This document shows positions 43,975-53,291 of a stretch of 64,000 nt of DNA, in pieces; within the stretch, counting starts at the first letter, position 1; each line of letters begins with the position of its first letter. The notes beneath the pieces were generated by a model. It saw nothing but the letters and a program-made list of their open reading frames with translations, did not search any database and was not told the origin of the DNA. Position numbers and translations under genes: made by a program. Source of the stretch: Bacillota bacterium (lineage in GTDB: Bacteria; Bacillota; Clostridia; Lachnospirales; Lachnospiraceae); NCBI GenBank assembly GCA_023392535.1, contig JAEVYY010000019.1, positions 1-64,000 on the forward strand, in the 5' to 3' direction.

Positions 43975-44664
43975 TTACACTAAGCGGAGCATTTTATATT
44001 TCAACTCAGCCATCTTCCAATCCTCTTCCGTATCTATATCCTGTACATCCAACTCTGATAAAACAATGGGAACGGTGTGTTCCATAAAGATTTTTCGTTG
44101 CTTGGCAAATGCGATGGTATTAATACCATAAAATTGACCAGCGTCATGATAATATGGCTCCAAATCCTGCGAGCGACAGTTCATGTATTCGGGCCATTTG
44201 GGATGTAACTGGTGATTCGAAATAACGACACACCTCTGCGGTGGAAACGAAAAACGTACTACCGGTAATACACTATCTGCATGATTTTCTTCTAATAACA
44301 TCATCGCTTCCTGTAATCTATTTGCTGTGATAAAAGGTGCTGTTGGATAAATACAACATGCTTGGTCAAATTTTTGCCCTCTTGATTCATAAGTTTCCAG
44401 AACCTCTAGTATCACATCGGCGGTTGTTGCAAAATCATTTGCTGTTTTTTCAGTTCTATAAAATGGAACAACTGCTCCTGCCTGTTTCGCTATCTTGGCT
44501 ATTTCTTCATCTTCTGTCGATACCATGACCTCATGAAATAATCCTGACTGTAATGCCGCCTCAATGGAATACTGAAGAATTGGTTTTCCTAAAAATAATT
44601 TGATATTTTTGCGCGGAATTCTCTTACTTCCCCCCCGCGCTGTAATAATGGCTACTCTTTTCAT
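43975..44664 (-). CDS. pseF: pseudaminic acid cytidylyltransferase PseF
   Basis: A 229-residue CMP-sugar synthetase. IITARGGSKRIPRKNIK is the nucleotide-binding start of the PseF/NeuA family, followed by STEDEEIAKIAKQAGA, YPTAPFI and HDAGQFYGI, which suits PseF more than NeuA. It activates the nine-carbon acid with CTP for transfer. It is translated 3 bases after pseC. Its presence shows that a CMP-nonulosonate is intended even though the synthase gene is absent here. Confidence 0.9.
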   Translation of the reverse strand: MKRVAIITARGGSKRIPRKNIKLFLGKPILQYSIEAALQSGLFHEVMVSTEDEEIAKIAKQAGAVVPFYRTEKTANDFATTADVILEVLETYESRGQKFDQACCIYPTAPFITANRLQEAMMLLEENHADSVLPVVRFSFPPQRCVVISNHQLHPKWPEYMNCRSQDLEPYYHDAGQFYGINTIAFAKQRKIFMEHTVPIVLSELDVQDIDTEEDWKMAELKYKMLRLV

Positions 44665-44667
44665 ATG

Positions 44668-45876
44668 CTACTCCTTTGGAGAAACCTTTTTACTATTATC
44701 TACTATTTTTTTAACAGCATGAATCACATCTTCTACATCCTGATCTGTTAACGCATAATACAAAGGAAGGCTCATCATCTCCTGATATAGTTTCTCCGCA
44801 TTCGGGCAAATCCCTTTTGGATACCCAAGTTTCTCATAATATGGATGAAAATAAACAGGAATATAATGCACGTTACAACAAATATTCTCCGCATACATAG
44901 CATCAAAAAACTGTCTTCTGTCAATGGTTAACAGTTCTGGCTTGATGCGTAGAATATACAGATGCCTTGTCGTATCAGACTCCGGTATTTCTTGTTGAAT
45001 CGTAATTTCAGGTATCTTTGAGAATGCCTCATCATATCTGGCTACGATTTCTTTCCTCCTCATTCCGAACTTTGTTAATTTATCGAGCTGGCTGGAAAGC
45101 AACGCTGCCTGAATATCTGTCAGTCTATAATTCATCCCAAGTTCTAATTGCTCATAATACCATGGACCATCTGATTCATGTTCCATCAACTTTTCTTCTC
45201 TTGTAATTCCATGTGCACGATATAGAAGAAGCTTTTCATAATATTCTTTATGATTAGTCAGTACTGCGCCCCCTTCTCCACTAGTCACCGTTTTAACCGG
45301 GTGAAAACTAAGAGTCGTCATATCCGCAATAGATCCGACCTTCTTACCGCCATAAACTGTTCCAATAGAATGGGAAGCATCTTCGATTAATACTATTTTT
45401 TTCTCCTGTGTTAACTGCAATAGTGGATTTAATTCCGCTGCTTGTCCCGTAAAATCAACAGCCACGACCGCTTTCGTTTTGTTTGTAATTTTATCTGAAA
45501 CAGATGCTGGATCTATATTATACGTATAGGGATTAATATCTGCAAATACTGGAACAGCACCACAATAAAGAGCACAGTTCGCTGAAGCGGCAAACGTAAT
45601 CGGGGTAGTTATCACTTCATCACCGGTTTTTACTCCTGCTGCCTGGCAAGCAATATGTAGTGCGGCTGTGCCATTGCTGCAAGCAACTGCATATTTTGCT
45701 CCTGTAAGCTCACATAATTTTTCTTCCAGTTTTGTTATCTGTGGTCCACATGTCAGATAGTCACTCATTAAGACTTCAGACACTGCTTTTACATCTGCCT
45801 CATCAATATACTGATGCCCATAATATAACTTTTCATTCCTAACCGGCTTTCCACCATCAATTGCCAATTTTTCCAT
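44668..45876 (-). CDS. pseC: UDP-4-amino-4,6-dideoxy-altrosamine aminotransferase PseC
   Basis: A 402-residue DegT-family enzyme with YGHQYIDEADVKAV, CSNGTAALHIA, EDASHSIG and SFHPVKTVTSGEGGA (PLP Lys), a pattern typical of PseC. It aminates the 4-keto sugar made by PseB. It is one of three DegT-family paralogues in the window (others at 27140 and 38335), each with its own dehydratase or donor pathway. A 180-base gap full of hairpins separates it from pseB. Confidence 0.9.
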   Translation of the reverse strand: MEKLAIDGGKPVRNEKLYYGHQYIDEADVKAVSEVLMSDYLTCGPQITKLEEKLCELTGAKYAVACSNGTAALHIACQAAGVKTGDEVITTPITFAASANCALYCGAVPVFADINPYTYNIDPASVSDKITNKTKAVVAVDFTGQAAELNPLLQLTQEKKIVLIEDASHSIGTVYGGKKVGSIADMTTLSFHPVKTVTSGEGGAVLTNHKEYYEKLLLYRAHGITREEKLMEHESDGPWYYEQLELGMNYRLTDIQAALLSSQLDKLTKFGMRRKEIVARYDEAFSKIPEITIQQEIPESDTTRHLYILRIKPELLTIDRRQFFDAMYAENICCNVHYIPVYFHPYYEKLGYPKGICPNAEKLYQEMMSLPLYYALTDQDVEDVIHAVKKIVDNSKKVSPKE

Positions 45877-45926
45877 CGATAACTCCTATCTGCGACATCA
45901 TCGCAAACTGTTATATTTCAAAACAT

Positions 45927-46023
45927 GCCGCTACAAGCGGCAAACTAATGAGAGAAGAAGACGCTTGCGACTTCTTTCTTCTCACACTATAGCCAAAGAA
46001 ATGCAGTACTTGCCTGCATTTCT
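45927..46023 (-). promoter_or_regulatory. three consecutive hairpins between pseB and pseC
   Basis: Three inverted repeats stand in series: GCCGCT-ACA-AGCGGC (45927-45941), GAGAAGAA...TTCTTCTC with inner CGC-TT-GCG (45952-45983), and AGAAATGCAG-7 bases-CTGCATTTCT (45997-46023). None has a strong T-run on the minus strand. They may tune pseC-F-G expression by processing or attenuation, or be remnants of inserted elements. Nothing else is seen in the 180-base gap. Confidence 0.5.
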
Positions 46024-46056
46024 CCTTCATCTTGTTTTAATACTTTCGTATTTCTC

Positions 46057-47052
46057 TTATTTTTCAAGATCAACCTGCTTTAACAATTCTTTGATTTCAT
46101 CTACGGACAGCCATTCTTTATTCGTACCTGAACTATAAGAAAAACCATCTTCCACTTTTTTCCCCGTTGGTGTCGGCATCTTATCTTTACTCCAGACCAT
46201 CTGCGGATATACGATAAAGTGGTTCTCATATTCATAGGTCGTCATAGAATCTTCCACGGTAACCATGATTTCATGCAACTTCTCGCCCTCACGAATACCC
46301 ACTTCCGGCATCTCACATCCAGGCATCATTGCCTGCGCGAGATCAGTAATTTTAAAAGAAGGTATTTTGGAGATAAATGTCTCTCCACCTTTTGCTTCTT
46401 CCAACGCTTTGATGACTAGTTCAACCCCCTGTTGCAAACTAATCCAGAAACGTGTCATTCTATAATCAGTAATCGGAAGTTCTTTCCCTCCGTTTTGAAT
46501 GATATTTTGGAAGAAAGGAATGACGGAACCACGACTTCCTGCCACATTACCATATCTGACAATCGAAAAACTAATATCTTTATGTCCTGCGTACGCATTG
46601 GCAGCAATAAATAATTTATCGGAAACCAGTTTTGTACCACCATATAAATTAACCGGATTCACTGCCTTATCGGTGGACAAAGCAACCACCTTCTTAACAC
46701 CCGAATCAAGTGCTGCATCGATAACATTCTGTGCCCCATGGATATTTGTCTTGATTGCTTCATTTGGATTGTATTCACATGCCGGTACCTGCTTCATGGC
46801 GGCCGCATGGATCACATAGTCAACGCCTTCAAAAGCTCTCTGCAGTCTTTCCTTATCTCTTACATCTCCAATAAAAAATCTTAGTTTATTCGTATATTCT
46901 TTAAAATTATTTGCCATAATGAATTGTTTGAATTCATCTCTGGAATAAATGATTATTTTCTTTGGATCATAGTGTTCCAATACATATTTTGTGAAACATT
47001 TTCCGAAAGAACCTGTTCCTCCGGTAATTAAGATTGTTTTGTTATTTAACAT
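46057..47052 (-). CDS. pseB: UDP-GlcNAc 4,6-dehydratase (inverting) PseB
   Basis: I start it at ATG 47052 (MLNNKTILITGG), with AGGAG 8 bases upstream. A longer reading to 47136 would begin upstream of the promoter. The 331-residue soluble short-chain enzyme has TGGTGSFGK at the N-terminus, STDKAVNPVNLYGGTK with catalytic Asp, Lys and Tyr, and RYGNVAGSRGSVIPFF. These are PseB/FlaA1-short features. It dehydrates and C5-epimerises UDP-GlcNAc as the first step to pseudaminic acid. It is the first gene after a strong promoter. Confidence 0.92.
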   Translation of the reverse strand: MLNNKTILITGGTGSFGKCFTKYVLEHYDPKKIIIYSRDEFKQFIMANNFKEYTNKLRFFIGDVRDKERLQRAFEGVDYVIHAAAMKQVPACEYNPNEAIKTNIHGAQNVIDAALDSGVKKVVALSTDKAVNPVNLYGGTKLVSDKLFIAANAYAGHKDISFSIVRYGNVAGSRGSVIPFFQNIIQNGGKELPITDYRMTRFWISLQQGVELVIKALEEAKGGETFISKIPSFKITDLAQAMMPGCEMPEVGIREGEKLHEIMVTVEDSMTTYEYENHFIVYPQMVWSKDKMPTPTGKKVEDGFSYSSGTNKEWLSVDEIKELLKQVDLEK

Positions 47053-47104
47053 ATATATTGCTCCTATCTGCATATCTGATATGCGCGAGAATCTAACGTG
47101 TGAA

Positions 47105-47133
47105 ATTATATCACATTTAAATGCGAAAAACAA
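47105..47133 (-). promoter_or_regulatory. near-consensus promoter of the pse operon
   Basis: On the minus strand TTGTTT (47128-47133), a 17-base spacer and a perfect TATAAT (47105-47110) preceded by TG (extended -10). Transcription should start near 47098, giving a leader of about 46 bases before the pseB ATG. This is the best -10 of the window and sets the pse genes and those after them apart from the upstream operon. Confidence 0.75.
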
Positions 47134-47151
47134 CACGGGCAGGGCTTTACC

Positions 47152-48165
47152 TCAACGCATCCTGCGATAAAAAAATAGTAATTGGTAATAGACAAAAAAT
47201 AATAATGTAGATTTAGTAAGAAAACGGATGAATTTCTTTTGCTCACAATTCACATGTCGTTGATAATAGTGGTTCTTTTCGAAAGCTGGAAAAGTTTCCT
47301 TCATCGTCCGAACCATCTTACGGATGAATGCAATATGTTTTGGCTGTTCTCCCTGCATATAAGAAAATAGTGTGTTCACAAAATAAAGTTCAGTAAATCG
47401 ATATTCAATCTCTTCCCTGTATCGATCCATCCAGTTCCTTTTCCTGCAAGCTTCTAAAAATAACTGCGCCGCTTCCATCCTATCTTGGCACCTGGCTTCA
47501 CTGATGGAATGTACGGTTGATGTATCATGTTGGTAATAGTAATACAATGGTTCATTTACTTTTTCAAAATGCTTGCAGTGCATCATCCACAAAGGGCTTG
47601 CACAATTATCTTCATAAAATATATGTTCTGGGAACCAAAGTTCGTTTTCTACTATCATAGCTCTCCGAAATATCTTAATGACCATACTTCCCGAGCGCAT
47701 GAGCAACTTCCTGTACTGCTCGGTTCCCAATATTCCTGTCTGATCTTCTGTATTGTTCTGTACGATTTTACCGACTTGCATCGTATGCTCATATACCAGA
47801 TTATAATCACAACCAACTACATCCGCGCCTGTTTGATCTGCTTTGCGTAATAGCTTCTCATACATGTCCAATGCAATCCAATCATCACTATCTATAAACC
47901 CAACCCATTCGCCCGTTGCAACCTTAATGCCGATGTTTTTTGCACCACCCTGACGCCGGTTTTCAGGCGATCGAATCACCTTCACCGTACCCGGATAATT
48001 TTTCTCATATTCCCTTAATATAGAAAAGGATTCATCCGTTGAAGCATCATCCACTGCAATAATCTCATAGTCCGTTATCGATTGCTTTACAAGAGAATCC
48101 ATACAATAATTTAGTTTTCCATCTCCTGCCATATTATATACAGGAACCACAATACTTAATCGCAT
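47152..48165 (-). CDS. glycosyltransferase family 2
   Basis: A 337-residue GT-A enzyme with RLSIVVPVYNMAGDG, DDASTDES, RRQGGAKNIG and the metal site FIDSDDW. The C-terminal 100 residues are basic and end in YYQLLFFYRRMR, suggesting peripheral membrane contact. The ATG at 48165 has GGAGAG close upstream. It is the last gene before the pse promoter, following the ABC flippase. Substrate unknown. Confidence 0.88.
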   Translation of the reverse strand: MRLSIVVPVYNMAGDGKLNYCMDSLVKQSITDYEIIAVDDASTDESFSILREYEKNYPGTVKVIRSPENRRQGGAKNIGIKVATGEWVGFIDSDDWIALDMYEKLLRKADQTGADVVGCDYNLVYEHTMQVGKIVQNNTEDQTGILGTEQYRKLLMRSGSMVIKIFRRAMIVENELWFPEHIFYEDNCASPLWMMHCKHFEKVNEPLYYYYQHDTSTVHSISEARCQDRMEAAQLFLEACRKRNWMDRYREEIEYRFTELYFVNTLFSYMQGEQPKHIAFIRKMVRTMKETFPAFEKNHYYQRHVNCEQKKFIRFLTKSTLLFFVYYQLLFFYRRMR

Positions 48166-48219
48166 CCTTCTCTCCTCAACTCTATCTTACGGATTCATGA
48201 TCTTAAAGAAACTCACGCA

Positions 48220-49959
48220 CTATCTTTCGCGATTTGCTTTTCCCGATTCCACACGGTAGATCATGTCACATTTTTCTATGGTCTGCAGTCTATGTGCAAT
48301 AATAATAAGTGTCTTCTTGCCATGGAAATGGTTAATAGAATCCATGATTGCTGCCTCGGTATCATTATCAAGTGCAGAAGTGGCTTCATCCAAAATCAGG
48401 ACTTCGGGATCATTAAATAATGCTCTTGCAATTCCAATTCTTTGTCTTTGTCCTCCGGAAAGTCGGATACCCCGTTCTCCAATACTAGTATCTAGTCCAT
48501 CTGGTAATCCCTTCACAAATTCGTCGAGCTGTGCTTCCTTTAAAACATCCCAAATACGATTTTCATTGATTTTTTCTTCGGGAATACCAAAAGCCACATT
48601 CTTACGGATGGTATCATCCAGCATAAAAATCATCTGTGGAATATAACCAATATTTTTGAGCCAGGCTCTGTACTTTGTTGCTACATCAACGCCGTCCGCA
48701 TAAATAGTCCCTTCCCGTAGCTGTAATAAACCCAGAAGGATATCTACTACGGTTGTCTTGCCAGATCCTGAACTTCCAACGACACCAACTGCTGCGCCTA
48801 TTGGGATATCCATATCCGCATGGTCAAAGATAAGTACTTCCGTATTGGGATACGCATAGGTAATATTTTCTAAGCGTATGCTCTCTTTCACTTCCAACTT
48901 GGCATCTGAATCCTTTGCAAAGCTCATGTCTACATTGCTGTCACTGATCTCATCCTGAAGATTGTCACTGACTCCCAAAAAGAAAGGTTCGAAATATGCC
49001 ATGGAAGTCAATTGATTATTAATACGATTGGCACAGGGCATTAAACGAACAGCTGCCATAGCAAATACTGAAATGGTCTGTAGCATTGAAGTCATTGGGG
49101 TACCGTTCAAAATCAGAAACATCATATATCCCACCATTCCGATTATGCAAACGGTTTCAATTAATAGCCTTGGCGTGTTATTATAAATGCTATATTTCTG
49201 GACAGCATCCACATAACCTTTTCCACATTTCACATACTCATCAATAAAGTATTGCTCTTTTCCTGCAATTTTTACTTCTTTGATTCCGGTAACCGTCTGT
49301 GAGATCCATTTGAACAAACCGCTGTAGTAGTCCTGATTATCCGCTCCTGCCTTCTGCATGATGGGTTTGATTATGATCTTTATCACAAATAATGTAACAA
49401 ATAATAGCGATGCAATCACAAATGTCATTTTTGCATCTACTACTAATAAAATAGTTCCCAAGAACATAAATATAATAATTTCAGATGTCAGTTGCAGTAC
49501 CGCTAAAATTAATGCATACATATTGTTGACATCCGATGTAATACTTCTTTGTATGACAGCCGTGTCACTATTTAAATAAAACTCATATCCCCTACGCAGA
49601 TAATTCTTCATCATACGCTCAGATGTTCGGAACTGATTCGTATATATAAATCGATATAACATCTTTTGCTGCCAAAACAAAAAGATATTTTTAAAAACAA
49701 ATGCTGCAATTAAGGACAACATGACAAAGACCGTAAGTTGATTCCTACTTGTCATGTGAAACGTATCATAAAGCATGCGCATATAGCGATTACTGCTGAC
49801 TGCATCTGGCGTAATTACAATCGTAATAACTGGAATAACAAGAGATATACTGGCCGTTTCCAGTACCGCACCGATCAGCATATTAATGAGCAGTATGATC
49901 ATCTTCCCCTTTTGTTTCTTATCCAATAAAACATTGATCTTTTTTAGTATTTTCATCAT
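48220..49959 (-). CDS. ABC transporter, PglK-like glycan flippase (complete)
   Basis: A 579-residue half-transporter with fused permease (six membrane helices, about 20-320) and ATPase domain (360-575). Walker A is VGSSGSGKTT, the Q-loop is GYIPQ, the signature is LSGGQRQR, Walker B is VLILDEATSALD, and the switch is IIAHR. It is the intact counterpart of the partial gene at 1-1369. PglK-type transporters flip whole lipid-linked oligosaccharides, so this one probably serves the first locus. No Wzx flippase is present anywhere in the window. Confidence 0.9.
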   Translation of the reverse strand: MMKILKKINVLLDKKQKGKMIILLINMLIGAVLETASISLVIPVITIVITPDAVSSNRYMRMLYDTFHMTSRNQLTVFVMLSLIAAFVFKNIFLFWQQKMLYRFIYTNQFRTSERMMKNYLRRGYEFYLNSDTAVIQRSITSDVNNMYALILAVLQLTSEIIIFMFLGTILLVVDAKMTFVIASLLFVTLFVIKIIIKPIMQKAGADNQDYYSGLFKWISQTVTGIKEVKIAGKEQYFIDEYVKCGKGYVDAVQKYSIYNNTPRLLIETVCIIGMVGYMMFLILNGTPMTSMLQTISVFAMAAVRLMPCANRINNQLTSMAYFEPFFLGVSDNLQDEISDSNVDMSFAKDSDAKLEVKESIRLENITYAYPNTEVLIFDHADMDIPIGAAVGVVGSSGSGKTTVVDILLGLLQLREGTIYADGVDVATKYRAWLKNIGYIPQMIFMLDDTIRKNVAFGIPEEKINENRIWDVLKEAQLDEFVKGLPDGLDTSIGERGIRLSGGQRQRIGIARALFNDPEVLILDEATSALDNDTEAAIMDSINHFHGKKTLIIIAHRLQTIEKCDMIYRVESGKANRER

Positions 49960-49994
49960 ATTTCACGATATCCTTCTTACTTCTTTTTTTGCAA

Positions 49995-51071
49995 CTAAAT
50001 TTGGTCATTATACCTATGCACTTCGGGATCCTCATACTTGTCCATGAAATCTTCTCCCAGGAATAGTATCTCATCTACGAATTCCATCGAATAAACTGCC
50101 TGGGTAAATACCGAAATTGCTTTATGGAAATGAACGCCGTCCATCAAATTCATAACTTCAAGCGGAAATTTTCCACTTATTACGATATGTTCCGAAAATT
50201 CTTTTTCATAATCAAGGATATCCCTCGGATGAGTTTTTATAAAAATACGGCAGCCATTGCAATATTCTTCTATAATATCCTGAAATATTTGTTTTCGTAC
50301 CTCTAACGTGCAAAGTGGTTCCGTTAGTAGTAATACATTTTGCGTATCTGTATCTTCTGATGCTGTTGCAATCTGCGCGAGCAATCTATCAGCATCCTGA
50401 ATAAATGCACGAATGATCAGCTCTCTTTCCCTTGCATCAAGTGCATCCTCCATTGGTTTTCGTGGCACTACCACATAGTTGGGACTATCATATTTCAAAC
50501 ATTCTCTGTCATTGATTTCCATGTCGATACAATACTTTGAATATCCATTTTGAATAAATATGAGATTCAAAGATGCCATAAAGACCTTTAGTCCAAAGTG
50601 GCCTCTGTTATCAAATCTGGCGGAATCCAATATCTTTAAACAATTGATACCATCCTCCATCGCATGATAAGGGATTTTCTTATAATTCAGATAATACCCT
50701 ATCGGATCAGAATCACAAAAAACATAAATATCTTTATATTGCTTAAAATCTATCGTTATATAAGGTTCTTCCAGTTTTGCATATCTCTTGGTAAACTTAA
50801 TACGTGCAAGCATATTCAGGACGATATTTCCTTTATCCTCTTTCAGCGGAATCAATTCCTCAAAATAATCATAGCGTTTTTCATGCAATACCAACACGTC
50901 TTCCCAAAAATGAATCGCTTCCATCCTATCCTTCAAATTCTCAAAATCATTGGAAAGGGAACTCAATACAACCGTAGCCCCTCCTTGTTTATCTTCTGAA
51001 AGTGCAAATTCTTTTAAAAATGCAACGTAGACATGGTAATACGTATGGCATACATAAATTCTGTCCTTCAT
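49995..51071 (-). CDS. GT52/sialyltransferase-like glycosyltransferase
   Basis: A 358-residue protein with the two motifs shared by bacterial sialyl- and polysialyltransferases: a D/E-D/E-G motif (MEDGIN, EDG at 139-141) and an HP motif (FIKTHPRD, HP at 281-282), followed by a Ser/Thr patch (SVFTQ, about 320-324). The N-terminal YVCHTYYHVYV resembles GT52. The family uses CMP-sugars. The nearby pseF makes a CMP-nonulosonate, so this is the best candidate for the transferase that adds it. The gene overlaps the next upstream GT2 gene by 4 bases. Family call is from motifs only. Confidence 0.68.
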   Translation of the reverse strand: MKDRIYVCHTYYHVYVAFLKEFALSEDKQGGATVVLSSLSNDFENLKDRMEAIHFWEDVLVLHEKRYDYFEELIPLKEDKGNIVLNMLARIKFTKRYAKLEEPYITIDFKQYKDIYVFCDSDPIGYYLNYKKIPYHAMEDGINCLKILDSARFDNRGHFGLKVFMASLNLIFIQNGYSKYCIDMEINDRECLKYDSPNYVVVPRKPMEDALDARERELIIRAFIQDADRLLAQIATASEDTDTQNVLLLTEPLCTLEVRKQIFQDIIEEYCNGCRIFIKTHPRDILDYEKEFSEHIVISGKFPLEVMNLMDGVHFHKAISVFTQAVYSMEFVDEILFLGEDFMDKYEDPEVHRYNDQI

Positions 51072-52072
51072 GATAGCTTCCTCAATTTCTTATGCAATCT
51101 ACGCAAAGTACGTGGCGCAACGGTAAAAAGTAATAGGTATAACTTGTTCTTATCGCTCAGATGCCGGCATGTCATGCTTTGTAGCAAGTGTTTTCTTAAA
51201 TAACGTATAATCGTTTGATATTGACTATTTTCATTCGTCATCTGACTAATTGGGATATGAAGTAAATACTCCAATCTTTGAAATAAGCCAAATCTCATTG
51301 CAACAGAGATCAATTCCGGGTAATTCTCTTTTACAAGTGCATATACCATATCTGCATTGTTGACACAATCTGCATAGACACGGGAGAAATCCTCCCTTGA
51401 TTCTCTGCGTGTATTACTACCGCTTCTATAGAATACATAATACATCTGTCCTGGATTACTGGCAACTCCCTTCACAGTAAGAAGAATGTGTACCAAAAGA
51501 TGAAAATCCTCATTCAATATTCCTTCCGGAAACATTCTTTCCTGAAACAGGGAGCGCTCCACCAATTTCGTGCAAAAGGAACAATCGCCTTTGTGCAGTA
51601 ACAATTCCTTTAAAAAATCCCGTGCGGGATATACCGTCTCCTCCTCAGGTGGAACACAAATCGGAGGTAGCACTTCCCCATTCTGCGCAATTTCTACTCT
51701 CGCGGCCTGAGCAATTGGCATACCACTTTCCTGTAACTGGTGCAATAATACTTCATACATCTGTGGAGCAATATAATCATCACTATCCACAAACCCAAGA
51801 TAGCTTCCACTGGAAGCCTTTATGCCCACATTTCTGGCAGAAGAAGAGCCTCCATTTTCTTTATGTATCACATGGATACGACTATCCTTTTTTGCGAACT
51901 CATCGCATAATTTGCCTGTGCCATCTGTCGAACCATCGTCTATCAGTAAAATTTCAAGATTTCCATAGGTCTGGTTCCGAATAGACTCTACACAACGTGG
52001 CAGATATTCCATAATATTGTAGATGGGCACAATTACAGAAATTAGTATACTATCTTTTTGTTCCTTTTTCAT
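51068..52072 (-). CDS. glycosyltransferase family 2
   Basis: A 334-residue GT-A enzyme: SVIVPIYNIMEYLPRC, LIDDGSTDGTG, GGSSSARNVG and the metal site FVDSDDY, then a C-terminal helix-rich and basic domain ending RTLRRLHKKLRKLS. It resembles CpsI/EpsJ-type transferases and the gene at 2329-3420. It is translationally coupled to the GT52-like gene (4-base overlap). Donor and acceptor cannot be read from the sequence. Confidence 0.88.
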   Translation of the reverse strand: MKKEQKDSILISVIVPIYNIMEYLPRCVESIRNQTYGNLEILLIDDGSTDGTGKLCDEFAKKDSRIHVIHKENGGSSSARNVGIKASSGSYLGFVDSDDYIAPQMYEVLLHQLQESGMPIAQAARVEIAQNGEVLPPICVPPEEETVYPARDFLKELLLHKGDCSFCTKLVERSLFQERMFPEGILNEDFHLLVHILLTVKGVASNPGQMYYVFYRSGSNTRRESREDFSRVYADCVNNADMVYALVKENYPELISVAMRFGLFQRLEYLLHIPISQMTNENSQYQTIIRYLRKHLLQSMTCRHLSDKNKLYLLLFTVAPRTLRRLHKKLRKLS

Positions 52073-52087
52073 TGTAATTCTTTCCTG

Positions 52088-53281
52088 TCATAATCTATCA
52101 TTTTTATGTGACTTTAACAACTTATACATCATGCCCGGGGCTATCACAGGTGCCTGGCTCATTGGACCTTCTGTTTCAAACGTTATCCTTTTTCCCATTC
52201 GCATTCGTTCACACTGTTTCAGCAAACGTCTGGCTGCATTTTCAGCATTCCACATCTTGGTAATCGTATGATATGCATTTCTACCAAGTTTTTGCTGCAG
52301 ATTGCTATCTTTTATCAATTTTACCACGGAGTGATAAAATTCCTCAAAATCGCCATTTTTATAAATCATTGCATTTTCTTCATCCCGGCACAAATAAGGA
52401 GTAGCACCCGCTGCCTGATTAGCGACAACTGCACATGCACTATTCATCGCCTCATTCAGAACAGCTCCCCATCCCTCGCCATAATCACTTGGAAACAGGT
52501 AAATATTGGCCTTTTCCATATAAGTTCTGATGACATCTGGTGTCTGGAAGGGGAGATGTGTAATCATCGAATGTAACCCTTCTTTTTCAATCAGTGGGAG
52601 AATCTGATCTTCCATCTGACCACCGCCAATATATGTAATATGCGCAGTAATTCCATCTTTTCTGAGTCTCATAGCCAGTTGCGGTATATACTCAGGATGT
52701 TTAAAACCAACAAAGCGTCCTGTCCACAATAACTCGGGTACTTGGTGTGACTTTTCCACAAAAAGCGAATCCAGATCATATTCTTTTACCCTTGGAAAAT
52801 AACCCCATCGGAACATTTTCCCTGGATATGCCCTCACAATGTGAAAATCAGAAGCTACATATCCACCATCGCACAAAAGATACACCTGCCTGTTACGGTA
52901 CCTTGTATGATCCTGATATTTTTTGATAAGCCCTCTGGGAGATATTGCCTTCCATTGCCCGTCTTTATAAAGGCGCTCACTGCTCCGAATCACTATCTTT
53001 CCAGCCATTAATCGTTCGCTGATATAGCGCTCATCGTCCACGCCCCCAAATATAACTATATCACTTTCCATGATCATCTTTCTACAACGTTCTGACTGCT
53101 CATAGAATAGCAACAAATAGGGACAGGAAACAAGTTCCGCACCCCATCCCATCTTAACACGTTCTTCTTCCATAGGCTCCGTCTGAATAAAGTGATACTC
53201 TTCTCCCAGCTGTTCATAAAAAGCATCGGAAAGGGGGATCTGATGATGATTCAAATAATTAGAAACTGTCGTAATTGTCAT
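52088..53281 (-). CDS. glycosyltransferase family 4
   Basis: The start is ATG 53281 (MTITTVSNYLNHH), with GAGGG 6 bases upstream. Reading further to 53377 would overlap the upstream gene by 86 bases. The 397-residue GT-B protein has WTGRFVGFKHPEYI, ITYIGGGQMED, SDYGEGWGAVLNEAMNSA and ANQAAGATPYL in the donor half, while the N-terminal half is divergent (FGGVDDERY). The CPCGGPR block of the other GT4 proteins is absent. Substrate unknown. Confidence 0.85.
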   Translation of the reverse strand: MTITTVSNYLNHHQIPLSDAFYEQLGEEYHFIQTEPMEEERVKMGWGAELVSCPYLLLFYEQSERCRKMIMESDIVIFGGVDDERYISERLMAGKIVIRSSERLYKDGQWKAISPRGLIKKYQDHTRYRNRQVYLLCDGGYVASDFHIVRAYPGKMFRWGYFPRVKEYDLDSLFVEKSHQVPELLWTGRFVGFKHPEYIPQLAMRLRKDGITAHITYIGGGQMEDQILPLIEKEGLHSMITHLPFQTPDVIRTYMEKANIYLFPSDYGEGWGAVLNEAMNSACAVVANQAAGATPYLCRDEENAMIYKNGDFEEFYHSVVKLIKDSNLQQKLGRNAYHTITKMWNAENAARRLLKQCERMRMGKRITFETEGPMSQAPVIAPGMMYKLLKSHKNDRL

Positions 53282-53291
53282 GATTTTCCCT

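Noticed and set aside
47053..47136. N-terminal extension of PseB to 47136
   Set aside because: The extended start would lie upstream of the -35/-10 promoter at 47105-47133, and the extra residues have no family match. ATG 47052 has a good AGGAG site.
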